The translations under genes and the position numbers were made by a program. A stretch of 22,905 nucleotides of DNA from Megasphaera sp. UBA1696 (GTDB taxonomy: Bacteria > Bacillota > Negativicutes > Veillonellales > Megasphaeraceae), in assembly GCA_002319965.1 (NCBI GenBank), contig DCJQ01000047.1:1-22905 (forward strand), given 5' to 3'. Position 1 is the first letter of the stretch; each line of letters starts with the position of its first letter. Shown here piece by piece: positions 14,643 to 21,916 of this stretch. The notes beneath the pieces are model-generated. The model made no database searches. It was not told where the DNA came from and was given only the letters and a program-made list of their open reading frames with translations.

Positions 14643-14770
14643 CAATTTAAAAAAGCAAGGCTTTACTTTATCGAATGGTATGAGGGGAGTCGCCGTTCTT
14701 TTGTGATAGCGCTTTTTTCGGACTTTATGCCAACTGAGTCTAATGCCGGAGGGGTCCTGTCTTGGCATAC

Positions 14771-14805
14771 AAAAAAGGTCTTGTGAAGGGAATGTCCACA
14801 AGACC
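14771..14805 (-). terminator. Intrinsic terminator of the 14855-15274 gene
   Basis: On the minus strand GGTCTTGTG (14805..14797) pairs with CACAAGACC (14785..14777), followed by TTTTTT. It lies 50 nt after the stop. The remaining gap bases 14643-14770 hold nothing I recognise. Confidence 0.9.
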
Positions 14806-14854
14806 GCAGTATTGAATGTGAATTTTTGGAGTCGAACCGTTTGTTAGGAAGGCC

Positions 14855-15274
14855 TTACCATTTCCACGGCATGTGATAAGCGGCTTCCCAAACCGTTTTA
14901 GCTACGTCTACGGGCCGTTGTTTGGCCATGGGATTGGTGGAACGGTCGTATAAGGGGCCGTAGTCACCGCTGTAGATGGCGCCGGTTTCGATGTTGTAGC
15001 TATAATGCTGGGTTCTTGTGCCGGCGAGATACCCTTTCTCGGCATTATAAGTCAGGACATTGGCGGCCAACTTATAGTAGGGAGGATTATAGTATTCGAC
15101 GACGACGGACGTCTTGTCGACATAGACACCATGTCCCATATGGCCGTATACCAGGACGATTTGATCATTGTCGTACAGAGTTGGCGGGAAATAGAGGGCC
15201 TGGTTGGTGCCGGGAATCAGAAACAGACTGACTGCGAAAAACAGGGCCAGCATCATCTTTGAGAAATATTTCAT
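14855..15274 (-). CDS. Secreted hypothetical protein, 139 aa (paralogue of 14164-14586)
   Basis: ATG 15274..15272 follows GAAAGGA, with the same leader bases (tgatgtc) before the ATG as its paralogue. A signal peptide (MMLALFFAVSLFLIP) is followed by GVYVDKTSVVVEYYNPP, KLAANVLTYN, YDRSTNP and the ending VWEAAYHMPWKW. No catalytic motif or cysteine is visible. Separate promoters and a terminator between the paralogues show two transcripts. Function unknown; export to the periplasm or surface is the only supported statement. Confidence 0.78.
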   Translation of the reverse strand: MKYFSKMMLALFFAVSLFLIPGTNQALYFPPTLYDNDQIVLVYGHMGHGVYVDKTSVVVEYYNPPYYKLAANVLTYNAEKGYLAGTRTQHYSYNIETGAIYSGDYGPLYDRSTNPMAKQRPVDVAKTVWEAAYHMPWKW

Positions 15275-15317
15275 GACATCACATTCCTTTCAAAATATAT
15301 TCTATTAAGGCATATGT

Positions 15318-15326
15318 ATTATACCA
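15318..15326 (-). promoter_or_regulatory. Extended -10 promoter of the 14855-15274 gene
   Basis: TGGTATAAT on the minus strand, a TGn-extended -10, about 45 nt before the start codon; the -35 is poor. Confidence 0.5.
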
Positions 15327-15405
15327 TAAAGTGAATAATATGAGAAAGGTGCCCTGCGAAATAAAGATGGGGCGATGTTTCTGACCTGCGGCAAAACGGC
15401 GGGGG

Positions 15406-16149
15406 CTAAGGGCTGACGATGGCGATGTATCGTTCTAATTCTTCTTGTTCATAAGCCGCGATGAGGGCGGCTATCTGTTCCGGGTCATTGGCATTACGGT
15501 GGTAGGCGTCGAAGCCGTCGTAGTATTTACGGCAATCTGTAAACTTGATGTCGACAGGTAGCAGTCCGGCTTTTATGAGTTCCAAATTCAGCAGGAGACG
15601 ACCCGTTCGGCCGTTGCCGTCGATAAAGGGATGAATGGATTCAAACTCAAGGTGGAGTAAAGCTGCGGCTTCCAATATATGTTTTTCCTTTTTCCAGCGG
15701 GCATACTGCGTAAGCAGTCGGTCGATGGCAGGCTCTATCATATAAGGCTTGGGCGGCGTGTGGAGGGCGCCGACGATGCGGACTGGTACCTTTCGGTATT
15801 TGCCGCGGTTTTCCCGGTCATTCATTAAGACCAGGGAATGGATGGTCTTGATCGTTTCTTCTGTAAGGGGCTCGTTGTGGGACGCCAACTCGATGATATA
15901 GTAAAAGGCATCTTTGAAGCCGATGACGTCGAGATGTTCACGCAGTGGTTTTTCAGCGATGGTAATGCCTTCCTGTAGAATCAGGGCTGTTTCACGAAGT
16001 GTCAATGTATTGCCTTCGATGGCATTGGAATTGTACGTCGTCTCAATGATGAACTCTTCGCGAAGCCGCTGCCTCTCTGCCGGATTCAATGGGGGCAGGC
16101 GATTCAATCTGTCCCTCAGAAAATCGATTTTTGTAAAGAGGGGATTCAT
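15406..16149 (-). CDS. Fic-domain protein, class II (AMPylator-type)
   Basis: A 247-residue cytoplasmic protein. I start at ATG 16149..16147, 7 nt after AAAGGAG; the frame is open further upstream but without a better start. The Fic motif HPFIDGNGRTGR (173-184) is complete, with the catalytic His, the Mg-binding acidic residue position and both Arg. A class II inhibitory motif (S/T)xxxE(G/N) is present N-terminally: SNAIEG (41-46), whose Glu blocks ATP binding in known members. A target-docking flap lies near 118-135 (YRKVPVRIVGALHTPPKP). Such enzymes usually transfer AMP from ATP to Ser, Thr or Tyr of target proteins and are self-inhibited. There is no separate antitoxin gene next to it, as expected for class II. 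The target is unknown. Confidence 0.93.
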   Translation of the reverse strand: MNPLFTKIDFLRDRLNRLPPLNPAERQRLREEFIIETTYNSNAIEGNTLTLRETALILQEGITIAEKPLREHLDVIGFKDAFYYIIELASHNEPLTEETIKTIHSLVLMNDRENRGKYRKVPVRIVGALHTPPKPYMIEPAIDRLLTQYARWKKEKHILEAAALLHLEFESIHPFIDGNGRTGRLLLNLELIKAGLLPVDIKFTDCRKYYDGFDAYHRNANDPEQIAALIAAYEQEELERYIAIVSP

Positions 16150-16328
16150 GGTGAAACTCCTTTCGAGTCGCTGTCTTTTCCTATATATGACTTTACTAGG
16201 AGACGCCTTGAAAAGCAACAAATCCCGCTGAAACAGGTGCGCTGTTGATTGAAAATCACTTGGAACCGATTTATTTTTAAAAATTTTTCTACGCGTTGGA
16301 ATAACAACGGATTATCTCTTGGCCTTCA

Positions 16329-16337
16329 TGATATACT
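16329..16337 (+). promoter_or_regulatory. Extended -10 promoter of the DUF1858-hemerythrin operon
   Basis: TGATATACT, about 67 nt before the first gene. The -35 is not clear. A hairpin (AGAAG...CTTCT, about 16343-16362) lies in the leader. Confidence 0.5.
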
Positions 16338-16403
16338 ACGTTCAGAAGTTGAGAAAAGCTTCTCTGACATAGAGATAGATGAGATATACAGGAGGTAATT
16401 ACT

Positions 16404-16604
16404 ATGGCAAAAATTACGACAGATATGATTATGGGCGATATCATTCGCCAGTATCCGCAAATTGTTGATACCCTCGTGGCTCAGGGCATGCACTGCTTAG
16501 GCTGCCCGTCGTCCCAGCAGGAAAGCCTGGCTAATGCCTGCTTCGTTCACGGACTCGACCCGGAAGCTGTTGCCGGTGCCGTTAATGCTGTTTTAGATAA
16601 ATAA
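16404..16604 (+). CDS. DUF1858 redox-disulfide protein
   Basis: A 66-residue protein; ATG 16404 is 7 nt after AGGAGGT. It follows the DUF1858 pattern: an ITTDMIMGDIIRQYP helix, then GMHCLGCPSS with CxxC (C31, C34), then a helix with C46 and a C-terminal LDPEAVAGAVNAVL helix. DUF1858 domains are found alone, fused to hybrid-cluster-protein genes and related to the N-terminal ScdA domain of iron-sulfur repair proteins, where the cysteines act in nitric-oxide or iron-sulfur chemistry. It is the first gene of a three-gene operon ending with a hemerythrin, which together mimic a split ScdA/YtfE. Cytoplasmic. Confidence 0.88.
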   Translation: MAKITTDMIMGDIIRQYPQIVDTLVAQGMHCLGCPSSQQESLANACFVHGLDPEAVAGAVNAVLDK

Positions 16605-16619
16605 GAGGAGGGGTAGACG

Positions 16620-17207
16620 ATGAGTGCATTCTTAGGACCGATCCATTTTTGGTTATACAATAAAATCCAGTTTCAGGAAAATCTGATCGACGAACTCGTC
16701 GCTTACGTTACGGCTAAGGGCTGGAGCGATAAGGCTGACCAGTACGTCAGCACGGACCGCCGCAAACTCGACGAAGTCATCGACGAAGCCAACATCCACG
16801 GCTGGCTCCAGTCTCGCATCCACGACGCCGAAGGCCGCTACGCTGCCCTGGTTCTCGATGCAGCCGGCGATGATGCCGAAAAATTTGACGCCTTAAAACA
16901 GGCTGCTCACGACTTTGGCGTCAAACAGGGCCTTCAGGCCGCAACGGCACCGGAAGCCTTCCATCGCCTCGACGATCTTCTCCTCGACGGCATGCCCTGC
17001 GACCAGGTCAACCGCGTCCGCGAAAGCGATGATGCCCGCATTGCCTGGGATCGAACAATAGATCTCCACAGTGAATTTTGGCAGGGCCACGGCGACCGCT
17101 ACTATGCCCTGCGTCAGGCCTTGGTCGACGGACTCCTGTCGGCTACGGGCTACGCCTTAGAAAATCCGGCCGAAGGCCAATATGAAATCGTAAAGAAATC
17201 TGCTTAA
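16620..17207 (+). CDS. Uncharacterised helical protein between DUF1858 and hemerythrin genes
   Basis: A 195-residue protein; ATG 16620 follows GAGGAGGGG, and only 15 nt separate it from the DUF1858 gene. It is predicted mostly helical and acidic, with no signal peptide or membrane segment. It begins with the distinctive FLGPIHFWLYNKI and carries many potential metal ligands (H9, H60, H68, H97, H115, H150, E152, H157) and a single Cys (C127 in DGMPCDQ). The HSE at 150-152 in a helix and the neighbourhood suggest iron binding or a partner for the hemerythrin, but this is inference. I do not recognise a named family. Confidence 0.85.
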   Translation: MSAFLGPIHFWLYNKIQFQENLIDELVAYVTAKGWSDKADQYVSTDRRKLDEVIDEANIHGWLQSRIHDAEGRYAALVLDAAGDDAEKFDALKQAAHDFGVKQGLQAATAPEAFHRLDDLLLDGMPCDQVNRVRESDDARIAWDRTIDLHSEFWQGHGDRYYALRQALVDGLLSATGYALENPAEGQYEIVKKSA

Positions 17208-17228
17208 CAAGAAAGAGAGGGATGCATT

Positions 17229-17792
17229 ATGATGTACTGCACGGAAGTCATGGTCGAACAGCACGCCAACATTTCCCGTATGCTTAAAATCATTCAGGCC
17301 GCTTGTTGTGCCATCTTAGAAGGCGGCGAAGTCGATCAAAAGGAATTTGCCGACATCATCGACTTTATCCGCAACTATGCCGACAATCACCACCATCGTC
17401 GGGAAGAAGAAGTCCTTTTCCCCGAAATGGTCGATAACCTGGAAGAAGTTGCGTCAATCATCATCAAACACGGTATGCTCGTCGAACACGACTTGGTCCG
17501 CGCTCATGTGCGTGCCCTCGAAGAAGCACTGAAGCTTTACGACGAAGAACCGAAAACGGAGCACAAACTCCAAATTTTGGCAGAAGCCATGGCCTATGCC
17601 AATCGCCTGCAGATGCACGTTGAAAAAGAAAACAACGTCGTCTATCCCTTGGCTGACCGCAGCCTTCCTGAAAATATCAAAGAAAAAATCGACAAGACGG
17701 TCAAAGACTTTGAAAAAGAAGAAGACCCGGCCTTCGTAAAAGGCTACCTGGACCTCTTAGACCGCTTAGAAAAGAAATATCATATCGCTTAA
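17229..17792 (+). CDS. Hemerythrin-domain protein
   Basis: A 187-residue protein; ATG 17229 (a second ATG is adjacent) follows GAGAGGG, 21 nt after the previous gene. The hemerythrin four-helix di-iron pattern is visible: H12 in VEQHANI, a His cluster at 54-56 followed by E59/E60 (HxxxE), H87 in VEHDLV, and H130xxxE134 (HVEKE). Hemerythrin-like proteins bind O2 or NO at a di-iron site; YtfE/ScdA members repair damaged iron-sulfur clusters, and this operon supplies the Cys-containing part as a separate protein. C26-C27 are also present. It is the last gene, followed by a terminator at 17811-17858. Confidence 0.9.
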   Translation: MMYCTEVMVEQHANISRMLKIIQAACCAILEGGEVDQKEFADIIDFIRNYADNHHHRREEEVLFPEMVDNLEEVASIIIKHGMLVEHDLVRAHVRALEEALKLYDEEPKTEHKLQILAEAMAYANRLQMHVEKENNVVYPLADRSLPENIKEKIDKTVKDFEKEEDPAFVKGYLDLLDRLEKKYHIA

Positions 17793-17810
17793 TTGCACCA
17801 TTTATTAAGG

Positions 17811-17858
17811 AGCTTCGGTAAAATGCGAGTAGAAACGTATTTTGCCGGGGCTTTTTTT
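17811..17858 (+). terminator. Intrinsic terminator of the hemerythrin operon
   Basis: AGCTTCGGTAAAATGCG (17811-17827) pairs with CGTATTTTGCCGGGGCT (17836-17852) using several G-U pairs, then seven T's. The wobble pairs work only in the plus-strand RNA, so it serves the hemerythrin operon. Confidence 0.9.
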
Positions 17859-18024
17859 GTTGGGACGACGTATTCGTTGACGGTATCTTGACTGTGCAGG
17901 AAAGACAGCAGAAGAAGTAAGGATAAAGTCTCTTCGAGGCTATTTATTGGAAAAAATTGGGGATTTTCAATAAACAAAGCGTCGGGGCAGAGATTTGTGC
18001 AAAATAAAGACTGATTCATGACTA

Positions 18025-18053
18025 TTGACATGAAACATATATAAAAATATAAT
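18025..18053 (+). promoter_or_regulatory. Perfect-consensus sigma-A promoter, distal to the YaaW/LRAT pair
   Basis: TTGACA (18025-18030), a 17-bp spacer, TATAAT (18048-18053). It would start RNA near 18060, about 270 nt before the gene. An ATGGCTT/AAGCCAT hairpin with loop CGT (18118-18134) followed by T-rich bases lies about 60 nt downstream and could attenuate it or release a short RNA. Confidence 0.8.
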
Positions 18054-18251
18054 CAAATAAGAATATTTTACGGAATTATTTTTTATTAGATGGTAGAGAC
18101 CCTATTCTATTTCACACATGGCTTCGTAAGCCATCGAATTTTAGTTTTGTTCATATGAATAGTAAAAGCGTCCCTTTCATTGTTTTTAAGACGATATTTC
18201 TACTATAAAAGTACGATAGTATCGTGTTCATAGAGTAAGATTTTTAGAAGT

Positions 18252-18282
18252 GACAATATCTGTCCTTATCAGATGGTATTCT
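18252..18282 (+). promoter_or_regulatory. Shared-motif promoter, copy A (YaaW/LRAT pair)
   Basis: GACA-N5-TGTC (18252-18264) sits in the -35 region; TATTCT (18277-18282), preceded by TGG as an extended -10, starts exactly 25 nt after the G of GACA. The same layout occurs at 21886-21916 and 22860-22890. Expected leader about 42 nt. The hairpin ATTCTA/TAGAAT (18278-18293) overlaps the -10. Confidence 0.6.
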
Positions 18283-18331
18283 ATTGGTAGAATGATGTGA
18301 TGTGTCGTGAATTAATAGGAGGCGTTGGGGT

Positions 18332-19084
18332 ATGGATAAAGACTTAGCATTTCTTACGCGGTGCTCAAATGAGGAATTAGAGCTCTTATTTAAGATTTTG
18401 ATAAAGGAAGGTTCCTGGACTGAAGCGATTACAGGCAGCGAGGCATATAAAAAATATGGTGCTGATTACCGCCAATACGTGGATCTTCTAGCTCAAGAAG
18501 TTATTGATTTTGGCAGCAATACTTTATGGTTCCGAGAAGATTATCAGACCGTTGCTAAAGACGCATGTAAAAAGTTAGGAGTCTCTTGTAATTCGTCAGA
18601 TTCAGCTGAAGAGATAGAAGACAAAATGTGCGCTCATCTTATGGGGGAAACTTGGAAATCACTATCGGAAGATACACAAATGGCCTTCCTTGAAACTTGG
18701 GGGTATAACGGTAAAAATAATCATACTGTCTTAAAGGCGGTAGGACCCAATTTGTTTTTTAATTTATTGCGAGACAGTACTTTAGCCTCGTACCAGACGT
18801 CGCTCATTGTCGCCAATGCAGTGGCGAGGCAAACTTTAAATGAGGGCCTTTCCTTTGCGGCCGCAGCTTTTGCTAAGCCTCTGGTTACCAGCGCTTTTAA
18901 GTCTTCTGCTGCCAGCCTGACCTTGGGGAGGGCAGCCGCTGTTCTTGCGGGCCCTATCGGTTGGGCGCTGACAGCTGGCTGGACGATCGTTGATATTGCC
19001 GGCCCGGCTTTTCGGGTTACCATTCCGGCAGTTTCCTATATCGGCTGCCTTCGAAATATGAAGAGATATCAAGGGAAGGGATGA
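18332..19084 (+). CDS. YaaW (UPF0174/DUF3944) family protein
   Basis: A 250-residue protein; ATG 18332 follows GGAGG by 9 nt. It starts with the DUF3944-like segment DKDLAFLTRCSNEELELLF, as in E. coli YaaW (LDFLQHCSEEQL), continues with helical sequence, has an Ala/Gly-rich hydrophobic region (about 182-226) able to enter or bind a membrane, and ends with the strongly conserved FRVTIPAVSYIGCLRNM (227-243), matching YaaW's YRVTIPAVLQIACLRRM. Function of the family is unknown. The LRAT-like gene follows after 6 nt, so the two are translationally linked. It has two possible promoters. Its AT-rich first half and rare-looking leader hint at acquired DNA. Confidence 0.85.
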   Translation: MDKDLAFLTRCSNEELELLFKILIKEGSWTEAITGSEAYKKYGADYRQYVDLLAQEVIDFGSNTLWFREDYQTVAKDACKKLGVSCNSSDSAEEIEDKMCAHLMGETWKSLSEDTQMAFLETWGYNGKNNHTVLKAVGPNLFFNLLRDSTLASYQTSLIVANAVARQTLNEGLSFAAAAFAKPLVTSAFKSSAASLTLGRAAAVLAGPIGWALTAGWTIVDIAGPAFRVTIPAVSYIGCLRNMKRYQGKG

Positions 19085-19090
19085 TGGACT

Positions 19091-19576
19091 ATGAGAGGAT
19101 TGCCTGCCTTGGGATCGGTTATTTATGTTTACAGGAAGAATCTTCTTTTTCCTTCTTATTGTCATTATGGGGTCTATACCGGGAACGGAAAAGTTGTTCA
19201 TTTTGCCCCGGCTGAGGGAATAATCATTAGAAAAACACGTATCCACGAAACGACGATGGACGATTTCTTGGATGGTGCCAAGGACTTTTTTGTGCGGCAC
19301 TTTCCCGCTAATCTTGAAGAATTTAAGCTGCTGATCCGCGCCAAGGAAAAAAATGCATCTTTTGTCGATGCCGTATGGCAAGGCCTCGAATGGCAAAATT
19401 ACCATATTTATACTCCGGAAGAAACGGTACAGCGGGCATATGCTTGTGCTGAAAGCCAGACTCTGGGCGGATATTCGCTTCCATCGAATAATTGTGAGCA
19501 TTTTGCCATCTACTGCAAGACGAATTTACGCTATTCGGATCAAGTCGGAAGGGTCCTGGATTTGGTATTCATTTAA
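19091..19576 (+). CDS. LRAT-like (permuted NlpC/P60) hydrolase/acyltransferase
   Basis: A 161-residue protein without signal peptide; ATG 19091 is 6 nt after the upstream stop, with AAGGGAT as ribosome site. The lecithin:retinol-acyltransferase-type triad is intact: His25 in CHYGVYTGNGKVVHF, His37 exactly 12 residues later, and Cys135 in the NNCEHFAIYC motif. Eukaryotic LRAT and HRASLS enzymes use this His-His-Cys set to transfer acyl groups from phospholipids; bacterial relatives are thiol enzymes of largely unknown substrate. Pairing with the membrane-associating YaaW protein suggests lipids or membrane as the site of action (inference). A terminator follows at 19591-19625. Confidence 0.87.
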   Translation: MRGLPALGSVIYVYRKNLLFPSYCHYGVYTGNGKVVHFAPAEGIIIRKTRIHETTMDDFLDGAKDFFVRHFPANLEEFKLLIRAKEKNASFVDAVWQGLEWQNYHIYTPEETVQRAYACAESQTLGGYSLPSNNCEHFAIYCKTNLRYSDQVGRVLDLVFI

Positions 19577-19590
19577 AATCAATACGAGAA

Positions 19591-19625
19591 AAGCCGAGTT
19601 CCATCATATATATGGAGCTCGGCTT
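19591..19625. terminator. Bidirectional terminator between convergent genes
   Basis: AAGCCGAGTTCCAT (19591-19604) pairs with ATGGAGCTCGGCTT (19612-19625) with one G-U pair. The minus-strand tail CTTTTC serves the threonine aldolase gene ending at 19645; the plus-strand tail TTGTTTGTG is weaker. Confidence 0.82.
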
Positions 19626-19644
19626 GTTTGTGTGTGATTCGGAT

Positions 19645-20688
19645 CTAAAGTTCTTTCAGGCAGGCGATGAGTTTATCTGTATTTTCTTTTGTCGTAGCCC
19701 AGCTTGTTGCCAGGCGGATGACGGTGTGATCGGCATCATAGGCTTCCCACATACTGTAGGCGACTTTTTTACTGAAGGCGGTTAATTTCTGATTGTCCAT
19801 GATGACGAAAATTTGGTTGGTCGCCGTCGGAAAATAGAAGTCGAAGCCGTTGTCTTTCAAGGTCTTTCTGATGGCGTCGGCGTATTCGATGGCGGTCTTT
19901 CCGATTCGTTCATAGCAGTTGTCGCTGAATAAGACATCGAACTGCGTACCCAGGAGCCATCCCTTGGCTAGGAGCGTGCCGTGCTGCTTGATGGTCGTGA
20001 AGAAATGGGGAATCAGGCCTTTTTTAGGAAGGACGACGGCTTCACCGATGAGGGCGCCGCATTTTGTGCCGCCAATATAAAAGGCCGTGCAGTACGTTGC
20101 CAAATCGGCTAAGGAGACGTCGTTTTCCGGCGTCGCCAAGGCATAGGCCAGGCGGGCGCCGTCGGCGTAGAGGGAGAGGCTGTATTTTTTGCAGACATCG
20201 GAAAGTTCTGCCAATTCCTGTTTGGTGTACAGCGTGCCGTATTCCGTAGGCTGAGAAATGTAGACCATGCCGGGTTGGACCAAATGATCTTTGGATGCGT
20301 CGGCCTCAAAATTTTCCATGAAACGGGCGACGTCGGAGGCGGAAAGCTTTCCCTGATGTTGGGGAAGTTCGATGACTTTGTGCCCCGTATATTCGATGGC
20401 TCCGGCTTCATGGATGCTGACATGGCCTGTCGAGGCGGCGATGACGCCTTCATAGCGGCGTAAGATGGCATCGATGACGACGGCGTTAGTCTGGGTGCCG
20501 CCGCTTAAAAAGTGGACTTCGCCGTTCGGGCATTGGCAGGCTTCGAGAATTTTTTTGCGGGCTTCTTCACTGATGCCGTCGGTTCCGTAGCCGTCCTGGG
20601 GAATCGTATTGATGGCAGTCAGTCTTTCTAAAATGGCCGGATAGGCGCCTTCCATATAGTCGGAAGAAAAGGGTAATAAGGTATTCAT
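19645..20688 (-). CDS. ltaE: Low-specificity threonine aldolase family (PLP-dependent)
   Basis: A 347-residue fold-type I PLP enzyme; ATG 20688..20686 follows AGGAGG. Seen: GGTQTNAV (63-70) for cofactor phosphate, SIHEAGA (91-97) with the ring-stacking His, YADGARL (174-180) with the Asp that pairs the pyridine nitrogen, and the Schiff-base Lys209 in IGGTKCGALIGE. The length fits L-threonine aldolase/beta-eliminating lyase, which splits threonine or allo-threonine to glycine and acetaldehyde in the cytoplasm. Whether the specificity is for threonine or another beta-hydroxy amino acid cannot be told from sequence alone. It is divergent from the LysR gene, the usual arrangement for a LysR-controlled target. 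Confidence 0.9.
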   Translation of the reverse strand: MNTLLPFSSDYMEGAYPAILERLTAINTIPQDGYGTDGISEEARKKILEACQCPNGEVHFLSGGTQTNAVVIDAILRRYEGVIAASTGHVSIHEAGAIEYTGHKVIELPQHQGKLSASDVARFMENFEADASKDHLVQPGMVYISQPTEYGTLYTKQELAELSDVCKKYSLSLYADGARLAYALATPENDVSLADLATYCTAFYIGGTKCGALIGEAVVLPKKGLIPHFFTTIKQHGTLLAKGWLLGTQFDVLFSDNCYERIGKTAIEYADAIRKTLKDNGFDFYFPTATNQIFVIMDNQKLTAFSKKVAYSMWEAYDADHTVIRLATSWATTKENTDKLIACLKEL

Positions 20689-20729
20689 AATAATCCTCCT
20701 GTGGATAATTGTTCTTTACGGATGGCCTC

Positions 20730-20758
20730 ATTATAAGCTACAATAGGGTATGACACAA
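20730..20758 (-). promoter_or_regulatory. Promoter of the threonine aldolase gene
   Basis: On the minus strand TTGTGT (20758..20753), a 17-bp spacer and TATAAT (20735..20730), about 42 nt before the start. The partly symmetric AAGCTACAA...CACAAGCTGTAA bases around 20735-20765 may be the LysR binding site. Confidence 0.72.
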
Positions 20759-20801
20759 GCTGTAATTTATCATATTCGTCATGAGAAAATGGGTGAACAA
20801 C

Positions 20802-21728
20802 ATGGACAGTATCAAATGCCAGGCCTTGCTCCTGGCCATTCAACACGGAAGTTTGACCGCAGCCGGTAAGGAACTCGGTTATACGCAGTCGGGCATAACC
20901 CGCATGATTCAGTCATTAGAAGAAGAAATCGGATTTCCCCTCTTAGTGCGGAACAATCAAGGCGTTCAGCCCTCAGCCAACGGACGCCAAATGATGCCCG
21001 TCTTTCAAGAAGTTGTCCGGGCATCCCAAAAGGCCGTCGACCTCGGCGCTGCCATTCAAGGCGTTTTGGCCGGCGTCCTCAACGTCGGCTGCTACTACAG
21101 CATTGCCGCCGCCTGGATGCCGAAAATCCTCAGTAAGTTTCAGGAACTCTATCCCAACGTATCGGTCCATCTTATGGAAGGTACCAATAAAGAACTGGCC
21201 CAATGGCTCGATGAAAAGACTATCGACTGCTGCCTGTCAGCAAAGTTCGGAAACGACGTGACCTATGACTGGATTCCCTTATATGAAGACGAACTCGTCG
21301 TCTGGCTGCCGCCGGATCATCCTTGGACGGAGGAAGAATCCATTACCTTGGCACACCTCGACGATGCGCCTTTCGTCATTCCCCTTCCGAACCGCGATAC
21401 CGATATCGACCGCTTCTTGGCGGCCAACTTCCTCGAGCCGGATATCCGCTTCACGACGAGTGACCCCTATACGGCGTATTGCATGGTTGAAGAAGGCCTG
21501 GGCATCAGCCTGAACAACCGCTTGACGACCAAACGCTGGAATGGCCGCGTCGTCCTTCGGCCTTTCGAACCGGCACAGCACATCTCTTTGGGCATTGCCG
21601 TCCCCGATATTCAAGAACTGTCGCCGGCGACGAGCAAATTCATCGCTCAAGTCTGGCAGACCGTACAGGGAGAAACGGCAAAAGATACCGGGGAAGGGGA
21701 GCATCCGTCGGAGAAAAACGAAAAATAA
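20802..21728 (+). CDS. LysR family transcriptional regulator
   Basis: A 308-residue regulator. I start at ATG 20802, six bases after GGGTGA; ATG 20781, seven codons earlier, has no ribosome site and would add MRKWVNN before the usual LysR start. The winged helix-turn-helix is at about 1-60 (GSLTAAGKELGYTQSGITRMIQSLE split over 17-41), a linker helix follows, and the substrate-binding domain begins near 85 (VLNVGCYYSIAAAWMPKIL) with the two-lobed periplasmic-binding fold to about 290. The charged C-terminal tail (KDTGEGEHPSEKNEK) is extra. It probably controls the divergent threonine aldolase gene and itself; the effector is unknown. Confidence 0.93.
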   Translation: MDSIKCQALLLAIQHGSLTAAGKELGYTQSGITRMIQSLEEEIGFPLLVRNNQGVQPSANGRQMMPVFQEVVRASQKAVDLGAAIQGVLAGVLNVGCYYSIAAAWMPKILSKFQELYPNVSVHLMEGTNKELAQWLDEKTIDCCLSAKFGNDVTYDWIPLYEDELVVWLPPDHPWTEEESITLAHLDDAPFVIPLPNRDTDIDRFLAANFLEPDIRFTTSDPYTAYCMVEEGLGISLNNRLTTKRWNGRVVLRPFEPAQHISLGIAVPDIQELSPATSKFIAQVWQTVQGETAKDTGEGEHPSEKNEK

Positions 21729-21795
21729 GGCCTTTCAAAGCCCGGGGAAATGAATGTTATTTCGGAGAAGCTCGGGGAGATGCGAAGGTTATTTC

Positions 21796-21824
21796 ACGAT
21801 GGTATTTGCGGCAAATACCATCGT
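21796..21824. repeat. Perfect 13-bp inverted repeat with 3-nt loop
   Basis: ACGATGGTATTTG (21796-21808) and CAAATACCATCGT (21812-21824) around CGG. The plus-strand RNA has A's, not U's, after the stem, and the minus strand has no T tract either, so it is not a classical terminator. It may protect the LysR transcript end or be a binding site. Confidence 0.7.
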
Positions 21825-21885
21825 AAAAAATCTCATGCGCCAGCCCTTTGGCGGATCGTATCTCATCAAGTTTCTCCTTGTCACT

Positions 21886-21916
21886 GACAAAATCTGTCAT
21901 TGGCAATTGCTATACT
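21886..21916 (+). promoter_or_regulatory. Shared-motif promoter, copy B (second LRAT-like gene)
   Basis: GACA-N5-TGTC (21886-21898; extended here to TGACA-N5-TGTCA) in the -35 region, and TATACT (21911-21916) preceded by TGC, starting 25 nt after the G of GACA. Leader about 130 nt. Confidence 0.65.

Larger units (their letters stand above)
17793..18331 (+). other. 539-bp gap: terminator, two promoters and a long leader
   Basis: It holds the operon terminator (17811-17858), a stretch (17859-18024) in which I see nothing convincing, a consensus promoter at 18025-18053, a leader with hairpins at 18118-18134 and 18278-18293, and a second, motif-bearing promoter at 18252-18282. Confidence 0.6.

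Noticed and set aside
14826..14842. tRNA T-arm-like bases on the minus strand (GGTTCGACTCC)
   Set aside because: I could not build the other arms of a tRNA around them, so they are probably chance or at most a remnant.
17789..18031. 80-codon minus-strand open frame
   Set aside because: It has no ribosome site and its 3' end runs through the stem of the hemerythrin-operon terminator.
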